Assembly: GCA_965278965.1 (NCBI GenBank)
Contig: OZ257127.1
Location: forward strand, 1,984,001-2,048,000
Source of the DNA: UBA10649 sp965278965
GTDB lineage: Bacteria; Actinomycetota; Actinomycetes; S36-B12
Reading direction: 5' to 3'
Length of the DNA: 64,000 bases
Part shown: positions 16,979 through 24,376 of the stretch, one piece after another
Numbering within the stretch: position 1 is the first letter of the stretch
How the letters are laid out: every line of letters starts with the position of its first letter
Notes under the pieces: model-generated
Seen by the model: the letters and a program-made list of their open reading frames with translations, nothing else
The model's database searches: none
What the model was told of the DNA's origin: nothing
Translations under genes and position numbers: made by a program

Positions 16979-18268
16979 CTACTGCTGGTAGATGCGGATG
17001 GGGACGGTGGTGAGGTTGATCTTCGCCCCAGGCGTGGTCTCGGTGCAGTTCGCCAGGGGGTCGCAGACCAGCTGCGCGCCTGCAGGGGCCGTGTACGAGA
17101 CCTGGCCCTTCTCCGCCCACGCCACCACGGACGTCTGGCCGTCACGGTCGAACGTGCACACGACCGCGCCCTCGTCGTCCGTGCAGCCTTGGAACACCGA
17201 CCCGACGACCCAGTTCTCGAGGGCGAAGAAGCCCTGCTCCGCGTCCGAGCCCGGGTAGGCCTGGATGCCCAGGAGCGCGTAGGGCTTCTGCGTCCAGATG
17301 TACCAGTAGGAGCGCGCGACGCCGTAGCGCAAGTCGTCGATGTACGTGCGGACGACCCAGCCGGCCGCGTCGATCCCGGTGATCTCCTCCTTGGGGAGGG
17401 CTCCCGGTCCGGCCAGGCCGTAGTTCAGCTCGGTGTCCCACAGCGGCAGGTCCGCCGGCGCCCCGGCCTTCTTCAGCGCGGCCTGCGCGGCCTCGATGAG
17501 CAGTCCGCGCGCGACCGGGTCACCGTCGGCCTTCGGGTACGTGTGGATCGCGATGACATCGACCGGCCAGTCCAGGTCCTTCAGCGCCTTGAGGTACGCC
17601 GGGAAGAACTTCTCGAACGACGCGGTCAGGCGAAGTGAGGGTGACGCTGAGACGACCAGGGCCGCCGGGTCGATCTTCTTGATGATGTCGTAGGCCCGCT
17701 TGGTCAGCTGGGCCATCTCCTCCGGGCTGCCGTTCCAGAAGTTCTTGAGGTTCGCCTCGTTCCAGATCTGGTACGAGGTGATCCGGCCCTTGTAGCGCGT
17801 GGCGACCTCCGTCACCCACGTGTCCCAGGCCTTCATGTCCTTCAGCGAGCTCGCCGCACCCGGCTGCGGGTAGTCGGTCTTCGTGACGGTCTTCGCGTTC
17901 CACTCGGGAGTCGTGCCCAGGACCATGAGGATGTCCTTCATGCCCTTGGACTGCGCGTTCTCCAGCGCTCCCTCGAGGTTGTCCCACTTGTAGACGCCCG
18001 GCTCGAGCTCGATCTGCGACCACGCCGTGCCGTTGTCCCACAGGCGCAGCGCGCCGAACGGGGCGGACGGCCACGCGCCACCCTCGACGCCCTCGACGTG
18101 CATGCCGACCAGGGACGGCTGCACGGCGTTGGCGGGGACGACGGACGACGACGGAGCGGCACTCGAGGTGCCGCTCGCGTCGCCGTTGCCGGAGGTTGAG
18201 CAGGCGGCCAGCAGCGTCGCGGCGGCCGCCAGGGTCGCTACGACCAGGCCGCGGCGGTTCCGAACCAT
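16979..18268 (-). CDS. Lipoprotein with GH-A (GH39/GH5-like) glycoside hydrolase domain
   Basis: This 429-residue protein has a lipoprotein signal with the lipobox LAAC at about residues 19-22, then a Ser/Thr/Gly-rich linker. The catalytic domain is a TIM-barrel of clan GH-A. SYQIWNEANLKNFW carries the acid/base Glu after Asn, and LWDTELNYG carries the likely nucleophile Glu. GALRLWDNGTAW near the start matches GH39-like proteins. It should sit on the outer face of the membrane and cut a glycan, perhaps the local polysaccharide. It is about half identical by eye to the upstream gene product and its start lies 31 bp inside that gene, implying an operon of paralogues. Confidence 0.82.
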   Translation of the reverse strand: MVRNRRGLVVATLAAAATLLAACSTSGNGDASGTSSAAPSSSVVPANAVQPSLVGMHVEGVEGGAWPSAPFGALRLWDNGTAWSQIELEPGVYKWDNLEGALENAQSKGMKDILMVLGTTPEWNAKTVTKTDYPQPGAASSLKDMKAWDTWVTEVATRYKGRITSYQIWNEANLKNFWNGSPEEMAQLTKRAYDIIKKIDPAALVVSASPSLRLTASFEKFFPAYLKALKDLDWPVDVIAIHTYPKADGDPVARGLLIEAAQAALKKAGAPADLPLWDTELNYGLAGPGALPKEEITGIDAAGWVVRTYIDDLRYGVARSYWYIWTQKPYALLGIQAYPGSDAEQGFFALENWVVGSVFQGCTDDEGAVVCTFDRDGQTSVVAWAEKGQVSYTAPAGAQLVCDPLANCTETTPGAKINLTTVPIRIYQQ

Positions 18269-19485
18269 GTGGGCATACTCCCAATCGTCACAGTGGCGCC
18301 CGGGGTGGCCGGGACGCAGTTTGCCGTCGCGTCGCACGCTCGCACGACGTTCGCGGGCACCGTGAATGTACCTGAGCCCTTGGAGGCCCAGGCGATCACC
18401 TGCGGCGCCGCGTAGTCCCCGAGCTGGCACGTGTTCACCGCACCGGTCGTGCAGGAGAAGTACGAGCCGTTGAGCCACGACTGGACAGTCTGGTAGCCGA
18501 GGGCGCCCGGGGTGCCTTCAGCCATCTGGATCCCGACCAGCGACGAGCTCGGGGTCTGGTAGTACCAGTACGCGCGGTCCACGCCCAGCCGCGCGTCGTC
18601 GAGGTAGGTCTGCGCGACGTACGCCGCTGCCTGACCGCCACCGATCGTCGTGTGCGGGGTGCTGCCAGGGCCGGCGATGCCGTAGTTGATCTCGGTGTCC
18701 CACAGCTGCTTGCTGGCCGGGACCTTGGCCTTCTTCATGTCCGACTTGACCTGGCTGATGTAGGCCGCGCGATCACCGGGGGTGCCGGTGCCGGAGGGGT
18801 ACAGGTGGACGGCGATCGCGTCGACCGGCCACTTCTGCTTCTTCAGCTCGCCCAGGTACTTCGGGAAGAACTTCTTGTACGCGCTCTGCAGCCGCACGGT
18901 CGAGGACGCCGCGACGACCTTCGCGGTCGGGTCGTTCTTGCGGATGATCTTCGTGGCTGCCGCGGTCAGGTCGGCCATCTGCTTCGGGGTGCCCTGCCAG
19001 AAGGTCGACAGGTTCGCCTCGTTCCAGATCTGGTACGACTCGATCGAGTCGGCGTAGCGCGAGCTGACGGCGTTCACCCACGCCTTCCAGACCTTCATGC
19101 TGGGCATCGACGCCGCGCCCTTGTACGGGTACGTGCCCTGCTTCTTGTTGCTCGCGGCCCACGTGGGGGTCGAGCCTAGGACGTAGAGGATCTTCGCGTT
19201 CTGGGTGTTGGCCGTCGAGATCGCCGCGTCGAGGCCGTTCCACCAGTACTTGCCGTTCGACTGCTCGACCTGGCCCCAGGCGACGCCGGAGTCCCACAGC
19301 CGGATCGCGCCGTACGGGGCGACCGGAGCGACTCCCTGCGCGATGGCCGGCACGTGCATGCCGAAGGCGGTGGGTTGGATCGGGCCGCCGGTGCCGGCGG
19401 CCGCAGCCTGAGCGGGCTGGCTGGTCAGCGCCGCGGACGAGGCGACAAGGGCGGACACGGCCAGGACGGTCAGAGCTCGACGCAT
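18238..19485 (-). CDS. Secreted GH-A (GH39/GH5-like) glycoside hydrolase
   Basis: The 415-residue protein begins with a cleavable signal peptide (ATSQPAQA-type end near residue 28) rather than a lipobox. The hydrolase domain mirrors the downstream lipoprotein: AIRLWDSGVAWGQVEQ, SYQIWNEANLSTFWQ with the acid/base Glu, and LWDTEINYGIAG with the nucleophile Glu. AAGGAAAGG precedes the ATG at 19485, and TATGGT about 30-40 bp further up is a possible -10. It is expected to be released outside the cell, whereas its paralogue is anchored. The substrate is unknown; location in the glycan locus points to processing of that polymer. Confidence 0.85.
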   Translation of the reverse strand: MRRALTVLAVSALVASSAALTSQPAQAAAAGTGGPIQPTAFGMHVPAIAQGVAPVAPYGAIRLWDSGVAWGQVEQSNGKYWWNGLDAAISTANTQNAKILYVLGSTPTWAASNKKQGTYPYKGAASMPSMKVWKAWVNAVSSRYADSIESYQIWNEANLSTFWQGTPKQMADLTAAATKIIRKNDPTAKVVAASSTVRLQSAYKKFFPKYLGELKKQKWPVDAIAVHLYPSGTGTPGDRAAYISQVKSDMKKAKVPASKQLWDTEINYGIAGPGSTPHTTIGGGQAAAYVAQTYLDDARLGVDRAYWYYQTPSSSLVGIQMAEGTPGALGYQTVQSWLNGSYFSCTTGAVNTCQLGDYAAPQVIAWASKGSGTFTVPANVVRACDATANCVPATPGATVTIGSMPTWFGTAAAWS

Positions 19486-19707
19486 GGGTCGACCTTTCCT
19501 TGCGGATTCGGGACCCGACGACCATAACCCACCCTGCGACCGTGGAGGGGGACCGACGACGCCGACCTCGGGTGATTTCACGGCCTCGTCGCTTGCTGCA
19601 CACCCGTTGGCCAACGACGGGATGCGACCGGGCATAGCGGGCATAGCGGGACGCCCCGACTCTGACCGGTCACTGTTCCGACCGCCGGGCCAGACGGCCG
19701 CCCGTAC
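19486..19707. other. Intergenic region, 222 bp, without a gene
   Basis: It contains the promoter region of the hydrolase pair (TATGGT on the minus strand near 19527) and a short direct repeat, GGGCATAGC twice, at about 19630-19647. No conserved ORF or strong terminator stem was seen. Confidence 0.5.
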
Positions 19708-20406
19708 TCAGCGTGCGCGCAGGACGTACAGGCTCTGCCCGTCGGTCTCGCGGCCGTACTCGAAACGGTCGACAGCCAGCCGCGCCGCGTTGACGTGGTC
19801 CTCGAAATGCCACCGCGCGAAGCGCGTGCAGTGCAGCCGCCCCTTCCACTCCAGTGGCCCGTAGCCCTCGGGGTTCTCCTCCCATCCCGGCACGTCCTCC
19901 TCCACGAAGCAGGTCACGAAGGCGAACCCGGTATCGGACAGGGCGGTCCGGATGAGCTCGAGGTAGGCGGCGGTGTCCTCGTCGTTCATGTGCGAGAAGA
20001 CGGAGTAGGCGTAGAGGACGTCGACCGTCCCCGGATCGGCCGCGAGCGTGCGCTCCGGCGTGCCGTCGGGGTTGTACCGCTCATTGCTGACGTCGACGCA
20101 GGTGAAGCGGAACCCCGGCCCGGCGAGGTTCTCCTGCGCCCACTCGACGAGCTCGGGCTGGACGTCAACGCCGTGGTAGTCGGCGATCCGGCCCAGGTGC
20201 TCGCGCACCCCGACGGCAAGACGGCCCGCACCGCAGCCCCAGTCGAGCAGCCGCGAGGCCGTCGTGAGGCCTGCGTACTTCTCCAGGCGCTTCACGTCAC
20301 GGACGGCGGTCTTGACGAACGCTGCGTCGTTCTTGAAGTGCGCGCCGCCCATCCGGTACTTGCCAGGGGGGAGCGGGCCGGACGCACCGGCCTTGCGGGT
20401 GAACAT
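19708..20406 (-). CDS. Class I SAM-dependent methyltransferase
   Basis: This 232-residue protein has motif I LLDWGCGAGRLAVGV near residue 55, an acidic residue after YHGVDVQPE at the end of beta-2, and motif-like VDVLYAYSVFSHM near residue 130. These mark a class I Rossmann methyltransferase of the small-molecule or sugar-methylating type. The ATG at 20406 is used because TATTCT lies 7 bp upstream, suggesting a leaderless transcript. It lies next to the glycan locus and might methylate a sugar, but that is inference. The longer frame upstream runs antisense to Fpg and is not coding. Confidence 0.82.
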   Translation of the reverse strand: MFTRKAGASGPLPPGKYRMGGAHFKNDAAFVKTAVRDVKRLEKYAGLTTASRLLDWGCGAGRLAVGVREHLGRIADYHGVDVQPELVEWAQENLAGPGFRFTCVDVSNERYNPDGTPERTLAADPGTVDVLYAYSVFSHMNDEDTAAYLELIRTALSDTGFAFVTCFVEEDVPGWEENPEGYGPLEWKGRLHCTRFARWHFEDHVNAARLAVDRFEYGRETDGQSLYVLRAR

Positions 20407-20419
20407 GCGACTGAGAATA
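20407..20419 (-). promoter_or_regulatory. Leaderless promoter -10 for the methyltransferase
   Basis: TATTCT reads on the minus strand from 20419 to 20414, and 7 bp separate it from the ATG at 20406. No ribosome binding site fits between them, so transcription probably starts at or next to the A of the start codon. Confidence 0.5.
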
Positions 20420-20429
20420 TCGGCGCCGG

Positions 20430-21311
20430 CTACTTGAGGAGCTTGCTCATCCGGCGGTCGGCGAGAGGCTTGCCCCCGGTCTGGCAGGTCGGGCAGTACT
20501 GCAGGGCGCGGCTGGCGAACGAGACCTCGCGGACGGTGTCCCCGCAGACCGGGCACGCCTCGCCGGCGCGGCCGTGGACGGCCATCATCGCTTTCTTCTC
20601 GGCCTTCAGCGTTCCGGTGCCCTGCCCGACGCTCCGGTCGACCGCACGGCCCAGGTCCTCGCGCATCGCGGCGTAGAGCACATCGACCTGCGCGTCCGTG
20701 AGCGAGGCGGCCGGGTGGAACGGCGACAGACGGGCGGTGTGGAGGATCTCGTCGCTGTAGGCGTTGCCGATACCGGCGATCACGGACTGGTCTCGCAGGA
20801 CTCCCTTGACCTGTGCGCGACCAGCTTCCGTGAGGATCTCGCCGAAGCGCTCGCGGGTCAGCTCGTCCGACAAGGCGTCCGGGCCCAGGCGAGCGATCCC
20901 GGGGACGCTCGCCGGGTCGTCGATGACGTACAGCGCCAGCCGCTTCTGCGTGCCGTACTCCGTGACGTCGAAGCCGCCGACCGGCTCGCCGTCGACCGTC
21001 ACGAAGGTGATCCGCAGGGCCAGCGGGCCCTTTCCCGGGCGAACCGGACCGGTCGGCGGGTCGTCGCGCCACTGCACCCAGCCACCGAGGGACAGGTGCC
21101 AGGCGAGCGACGGCCCCTCCACGGTCGACAGCAGCAGGAACTTGCCGCGCCGCGTCACGTCCGAGACGACCTGGCCCGCAAGGTCGGCCAGCGACGGCGT
21201 CACCGTCTTCAGCGCGGAGAGGCTCGCGAGGGTCACGTCGGCGATCCGGGTGCCGCTCGTACGGTCGGTGAGGAACCGGGCAAGCGCTTCGACCTCGGGC
21301 AGCTCGGGCAC
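20430..21311 (-). CDS. Fpg/Nei-family DNA glycosylase/AP lyase
   Basis: The 293-residue protein starts PELPEVEALARFL, with the proline that serves as nucleophile after Met removal and the catalytic glutamate behind it. The C-terminus has a zinc finger, CPVCG and then CPTC about 20 residues later, with QTGGKPLADRR after it. A GIGNAYSDEILH block supplies the helix-two-turn-helix region. It should remove oxidised bases and nick abasic sites in base-excision repair. Whether it is Fpg (8-oxoG) or Nei-like is not decided; length and finger fit both. GTG start at 21311 overlaps the preceding stop by one base (TAGTG). Confidence 0.9.
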   Translation of the reverse strand: MPELPEVEALARFLTDRTSGTRIADVTLASLSALKTVTPSLADLAGQVVSDVTRRGKFLLLSTVEGPSLAWHLSLGGWVQWRDDPPTGPVRPGKGPLALRITFVTVDGEPVGGFDVTEYGTQKRLALYVIDDPASVPGIARLGPDALSDELTRERFGEILTEAGRAQVKGVLRDQSVIAGIGNAYSDEILHTARLSPFHPAASLTDAQVDVLYAAMREDLGRAVDRSVGQGTGTLKAEKKAMMAVHGRAGEACPVCGDTVREVSFASRALQYCPTCQTGGKPLADRRMSKLLK

Positions 21312-22537
21312 TACAGCAGCCCCATCCGCCCGGCCGCGTCTCGTAGCTCGTCGCGGACGGCCGGGTGCGCCGCGCGATCGATGATGTTCGTGACGCGGTC
21401 AGCCTGGCTGCGACCGAACATCGTGGCGATGCCGTTCTCGGTCGCGACGGCACTGTGCTCGAAGCTCGTGACCGGCTCGTCGATGCGCGGGACGATCGTG
21501 GAGACGTCCGCCTTCTTGTGCCACGACGGGAGAGCGATGAACGACTGCCCGCCGCGGGAGTGGAGCGCTCCGACGATGAAGTCCGTCGACCCGCCGAAGC
21601 CGGAGTAGATCTGGCCCTTGATCCGGCTCGCGTTCGCCTGGTCGAAGAGGTCGACCTGGAGAGCGGCGTTGACACTGGTCATCCGCGCCTGCCGGGCGAT
21701 CTGGGCGGGGTCGTTGGTCCGCTCGGTCCGCAGCATCCGTACCCACTTGTTGCGGTCCAGCCAGTCGTACAGGTCCTGCGAGCCGAAGACGAAGGACGCG
21801 GTGATCGGCACGTCCCGGTCGAGGGCGCCGCGGCGGTCCAGCTCGAGCACTCCGTCACTGAACATCTCTGTCCAGATCCGCAGCCCGCGCTGCTGGGTGA
21901 GGGACGCGAGGACGGCATCGGGCACGGCGCCGATCCCCAGCTGAAGCGTCGACTCATCCTGCACGCGCGCACCGATCAGCTCGCCGATCTGACGCGCGGT
22001 GTCGTCGAGCGGGCCCGGGCTGTGGGTCGGCAACGGCTCGTCGACCTCGACGAGGTAGTCGATCTCGTGGTCGTAGATGACCGCGTCGCCGTAGGTGTAC
22101 GGCATCCGCGCGTTCGCCTGGGCGATGACGATCCCCCCGCGCTCGCGGACCGACTCGATGGCCGCCGGCAGGATGTTGACCTCCGTGCCGAGGCTCACCG
22201 TGTCGTGCCGTCGAGCGGATGCGTGCAGAAGGACGACGTCGGGCCGGAAGTGGTCACGGAAGAGCACCGGCACCAGGCTCAGCCGGCACGGCACGTAGAC
22301 GAGACGCTCGTGCCCCCGCATCCCGGCTCCGACGAAGGCCGTCTCGTAGACGACGCCCTCCCGGTCGGGCAGCGGATGCTGAGCGTTGAGCATGTGCAGC
22401 CGGTACTCGGGAACTGCCGCGTCGAGCGCCGACAGCACGACGTGGGGCGTTGCGAAGTTGCCGGACGCGACGACCCGCGGGTTCTCCGGCAGGCTGCGGA
22501 GCACGCGCGTGAGCTGCTCGATCGTCACGACTCTCAT
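21311..22537 (-). CDS. Acetyl-CoA hydrolase/transferase family protein (4-hydroxybutyrate CoA-transferase type)
   Basis: The 408-residue protein has the two-domain class I CoA-transferase layout. LGIGAVPDAVLASL at about residue 200 and IWTEMFSDGVLEL at about residue 225 are the hallmarks; the Glu in TEMFSDG is the expected thioester-forming catalytic residue. GQIYSGFGGSTDFIVGA gives the CoA-binding glycine loop. It should exchange CoA between acetyl-CoA and a short carboxylate. It is co-transcribed with the downstream glycosylase through a one-base overlap, an odd pairing. Exact acyl specificity is not readable. Confidence 0.88.
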   Translation of the reverse strand: MRVVTIEQLTRVLRSLPENPRVVASGNFATPHVVLSALDAAVPEYRLHMLNAQHPLPDREGVVYETAFVGAGMRGHERLVYVPCRLSLVPVLFRDHFRPDVVLLHASARRHDTVSLGTEVNILPAAIESVRERGGIVIAQANARMPYTYGDAVIYDHEIDYLVEVDEPLPTHSPGPLDDTARQIGELIGARVQDESTLQLGIGAVPDAVLASLTQQRGLRIWTEMFSDGVLELDRRGALDRDVPITASFVFGSQDLYDWLDRNKWVRMLRTERTNDPAQIARQARMTSVNAALQVDLFDQANASRIKGQIYSGFGGSTDFIVGALHSRGGQSFIALPSWHKKADVSTIVPRIDEPVTSFEHSAVATENGIATMFGRSQADRVTNIIDRAAHPAVRDELRDAAGRMGLL

Positions 22538-22600
22538 GCGGTCATCCTGTCATCGGGGCGCGCCCGTTGGCGCCGGGAGAGCAACAGGCGCTATGCCACA

Positions 22601-23551
22601 ATGACAGCCATGCGCGAGCTCCCCTGGGGGGACCTGAAGGTCTATGTCGCCGGGCACAACGGCCTGGTCGGGTCGGCGATCGTCCGGGCCCTTCGGGCCG
22701 AGGGCGTGGGCGAGGTCGTCGGCTGGCGCTCGAGCGAGCTCGACCTCACCGACCGCGAGGCCACGATGGACGCGGTGCGAGACGCCGCTCCCGACATCGT
22801 CATCGACGCCGCGGCACGGGTCGGCGGGATCATGGCGAACTCCACGTACCCCGTCGAGTTCATGCGCGACAACCTGCTGATCCAGACCAACGTGATGGAT
22901 GCGGCGCACGCGGCCGACGTCGACCGCCTGCTGTTCCTCGGGTCGTCCTGCATCTACCCGCGGCACGCGACGCAGCCGATCCGCGAGTCGTCGCTCATGA
23001 CCGGTCCGCTCGAGCCGACGAACCAGGCGTACGCGCTGGCGAAGATCTCCGGCATCTTCTACATCGAGGCGTTCCGCACCCAGTACGGGCGGCACTGGAT
23101 CTCGGCCATGCCGACGAACCTCTACGGACCCGGCGACAACTTCAACCTCGAGACCTCGCACGTGCTGCCGGCGTTCATCCGCCGGTTCCACGAGGCGAAG
23201 GCGTCCGGCGCCCCCACGGTGACCGTCTGGGGGACCGGCGCGCCGCGGCGGGAGTTCCTCCACGTCGACGACCTCGCTCAGGCAAGCCTGGTCCTGCTGC
23301 GCTCATACGACTCGGCGGAGACGATCAACGTCGGCCTCGGCGACGACCTGCCGATCAAGGAGCTCGCGGAGACGGTCGCGGCGGTCGTCGGGTTCGAGGG
23401 CGCGATCGAGTGGGACTCGTCCAAGCCCGACGGCATGCCTCGCAAGATGCTCGACACGACGCGTATCAACGACCTCGGCTGGTCGCCGACGATCAAGCTT
23501 CGCGACGGCGTCGCCAGCACGTACGAGTGGTACCTCGAGAACGTGGCCTAG
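22601..23551 (+). CDS. fcl: GDP-L-fucose synthase family NAD(P)-dependent epimerase/reductase
   Basis: This 316-residue SDR protein has GHNGLVGSAIVRAL for the Rossmann nucleotide loop, FLGSSCIYPRHATQPI with the catalytic Ser, and a YALAKISG block with the Tyr-Lys pair. NLYGPGDNF is typical of Fcl. It should convert GDP-4-keto-6-deoxymannose to GDP-L-fucose. The partner Gmd is not in the window. Starts at 22601 and 22610 (both ATG) cannot be separated; TATGCC lies 3 bp before the first. The sugar would suit the surface-glycan locus 3 kb to the left. Confidence 0.85.
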   Translation: MTAMRELPWGDLKVYVAGHNGLVGSAIVRALRAEGVGEVVGWRSSELDLTDREATMDAVRDAAPDIVIDAAARVGGIMANSTYPVEFMRDNLLIQTNVMDAAHAADVDRLLFLGSSCIYPRHATQPIRESSLMTGPLEPTNQAYALAKISGIFYIEAFRTQYGRHWISAMPTNLYGPGDNFNLETSHVLPAFIRRFHEAKASGAPTVTVWGTGAPRREFLHVDDLAQASLVLLRSYDSAETINVGLGDDLPIKELAETVAAVVGFEGAIEWDSSKPDGMPRKMLDTTRINDLGWSPTIKLRDGVASTYEWYLENVA

Positions 23552-23553
23552 CG

Positions 23554-23919
23554 GTGGTCGACGAACCCGTCCAGGCGCTCCTCCCCGGCAGGCGGTCGCT
23601 GCTCGTGCGGCTGACCTGCAAGGAGGGTCAACGCCCGGTGCTGCTGGAGATCCTCAACACCTACGCGGACGGGCTGGTCGAGGAGCCCGGTACCGAGGTG
23701 TTCATGGTCTCGCTCGACCCCGACGACGCCACGCTCGTCTGGTTGTTCGAGATCTTCAAGGACGAGGACGCCGAGGACGCCCATCGCGCGTCGTCGGGCT
23801 TCGTCCGCATGACGTCGGAGATGTCCGATCACCTCGGAGGCCCCCCGGCCGTCCTGCGGATGGATCCGCTGCGGATGGTCATGCAGGAGTCGGTCCTCGC
23901 CGAGGACTGGGCGTTCTGA
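23554..23919 (+). CDS. Small ABM-like ferredoxin-fold protein (putative quinol monooxygenase type)
   Basis: The 121-residue protein begins with a GTG two bases after the fcl stop. VRLTCKEGQRPVLLEIL, EEPGTEVFMVSLDPDD and VWLFEIFKDEDAEDAH follow the order of antibiotic-biosynthesis-monooxygenase (ABM) dimeric alpha/beta-barrel proteins such as YgiN. The C-terminal extension after the barrel (about 25 residues) is unusual. It overlaps the next ABM-like gene by one base (TGATG), so the two may form a heterodimer. Substrate unknown. Confidence 0.7.
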   Translation: MVDEPVQALLPGRRSLLVRLTCKEGQRPVLLEILNTYADGLVEEPGTEVFMVSLDPDDATLVWLFEIFKDEDAEDAHRASSGFVRMTSEMSDHLGGPPAVLRMDPLRMVMQESVLAEDWAF

Positions 23920-24209
23920 TGGTGCTCGAGGTCGCGTTCGTCACCGTCCTGCCCGGGCACGAGGCCGACTTCGAGGCTGCGCTGCAGCGGGCGGCCGACG
24001 AGGTGCTGCCGAGCGCGTCGGGGTACCGCGAGTTCGCCGCGAAGGGCTGGTGCGTCGAGCGGCCGAACATCTACCTGTTCACCATCACCTGGGACACGCT
24101 CGAGGACCACCTGCAGGGGTTCCGGGAGTCAGAGCTGTTCGTCCGGTGGCGCGAGCTCATCGGTCCGCACTTCGACGGTCCCCCGCACGTCGAGCACTTC
24201 GCCGTCTGA
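23919..24209 (+). CDS. ABM-domain (antibiotic biosynthesis monooxygenase family) protein
   Basis: This 96-residue protein has the ABM pattern LEVAFVTVLPGHEADFEAAL, GYREFAAKGWCVERPN, YLFTITWDTLEDHLQGF and a terminal GPHFDGPPHVEHF. The HFDGPPHVEHF ending is typical of a well-spread ABM subgroup. It starts within the stop of another ABM-like gene. Members of this fold form dimeric barrels that bind aromatic or quinone compounds, but many have no known reaction. Confidence 0.82.
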   Translation: MVLEVAFVTVLPGHEADFEAALQRAADEVLPSASGYREFAAKGWCVERPNIYLFTITWDTLEDHLQGFRESELFVRWRELIGPHFDGPPHVEHFAV

Positions 24210-24219
24210 CCCTCGCCCA

Positions 24220-24369
24220 CCGTTTGTCCCGCTTTCCGGGAGTGGTGGGCGGCTCGCGGCGAAACCGGGCCCCACCCACCCGTTTGTCCCGCTTTCTGGG
24301 ACTGGCGTGCGGGTGGCGGGCGAAATCAGGCCTCAGCTACCCGCGGGTCCCGCAAAGCGGGACATGCGG
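24220..24369. repeat. Tandem copies of the 90-bp inverted-repeat element
   Basis: A truncated left half occupies 24220-24279 and a full 90-bp copy 24280-24369. The full copy ends in GTCCCGCAAAGCGGGAC as in the copy at 1234-1323, and its core matches that copy at most positions. Its left hairpin has one changed base (CTTTCTGGGAC). It fills the gap between the convergent ABM and flavoprotein genes. Confidence 0.85.
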
Positions 24370-24376
24370 GAGGGTC

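Noticed and set aside
19630..19651. Direct repeat GGGCATAGC twice
   Set aside because: Only two copies without spacers; not CRISPR-like and too short to call more than a chance tandem.
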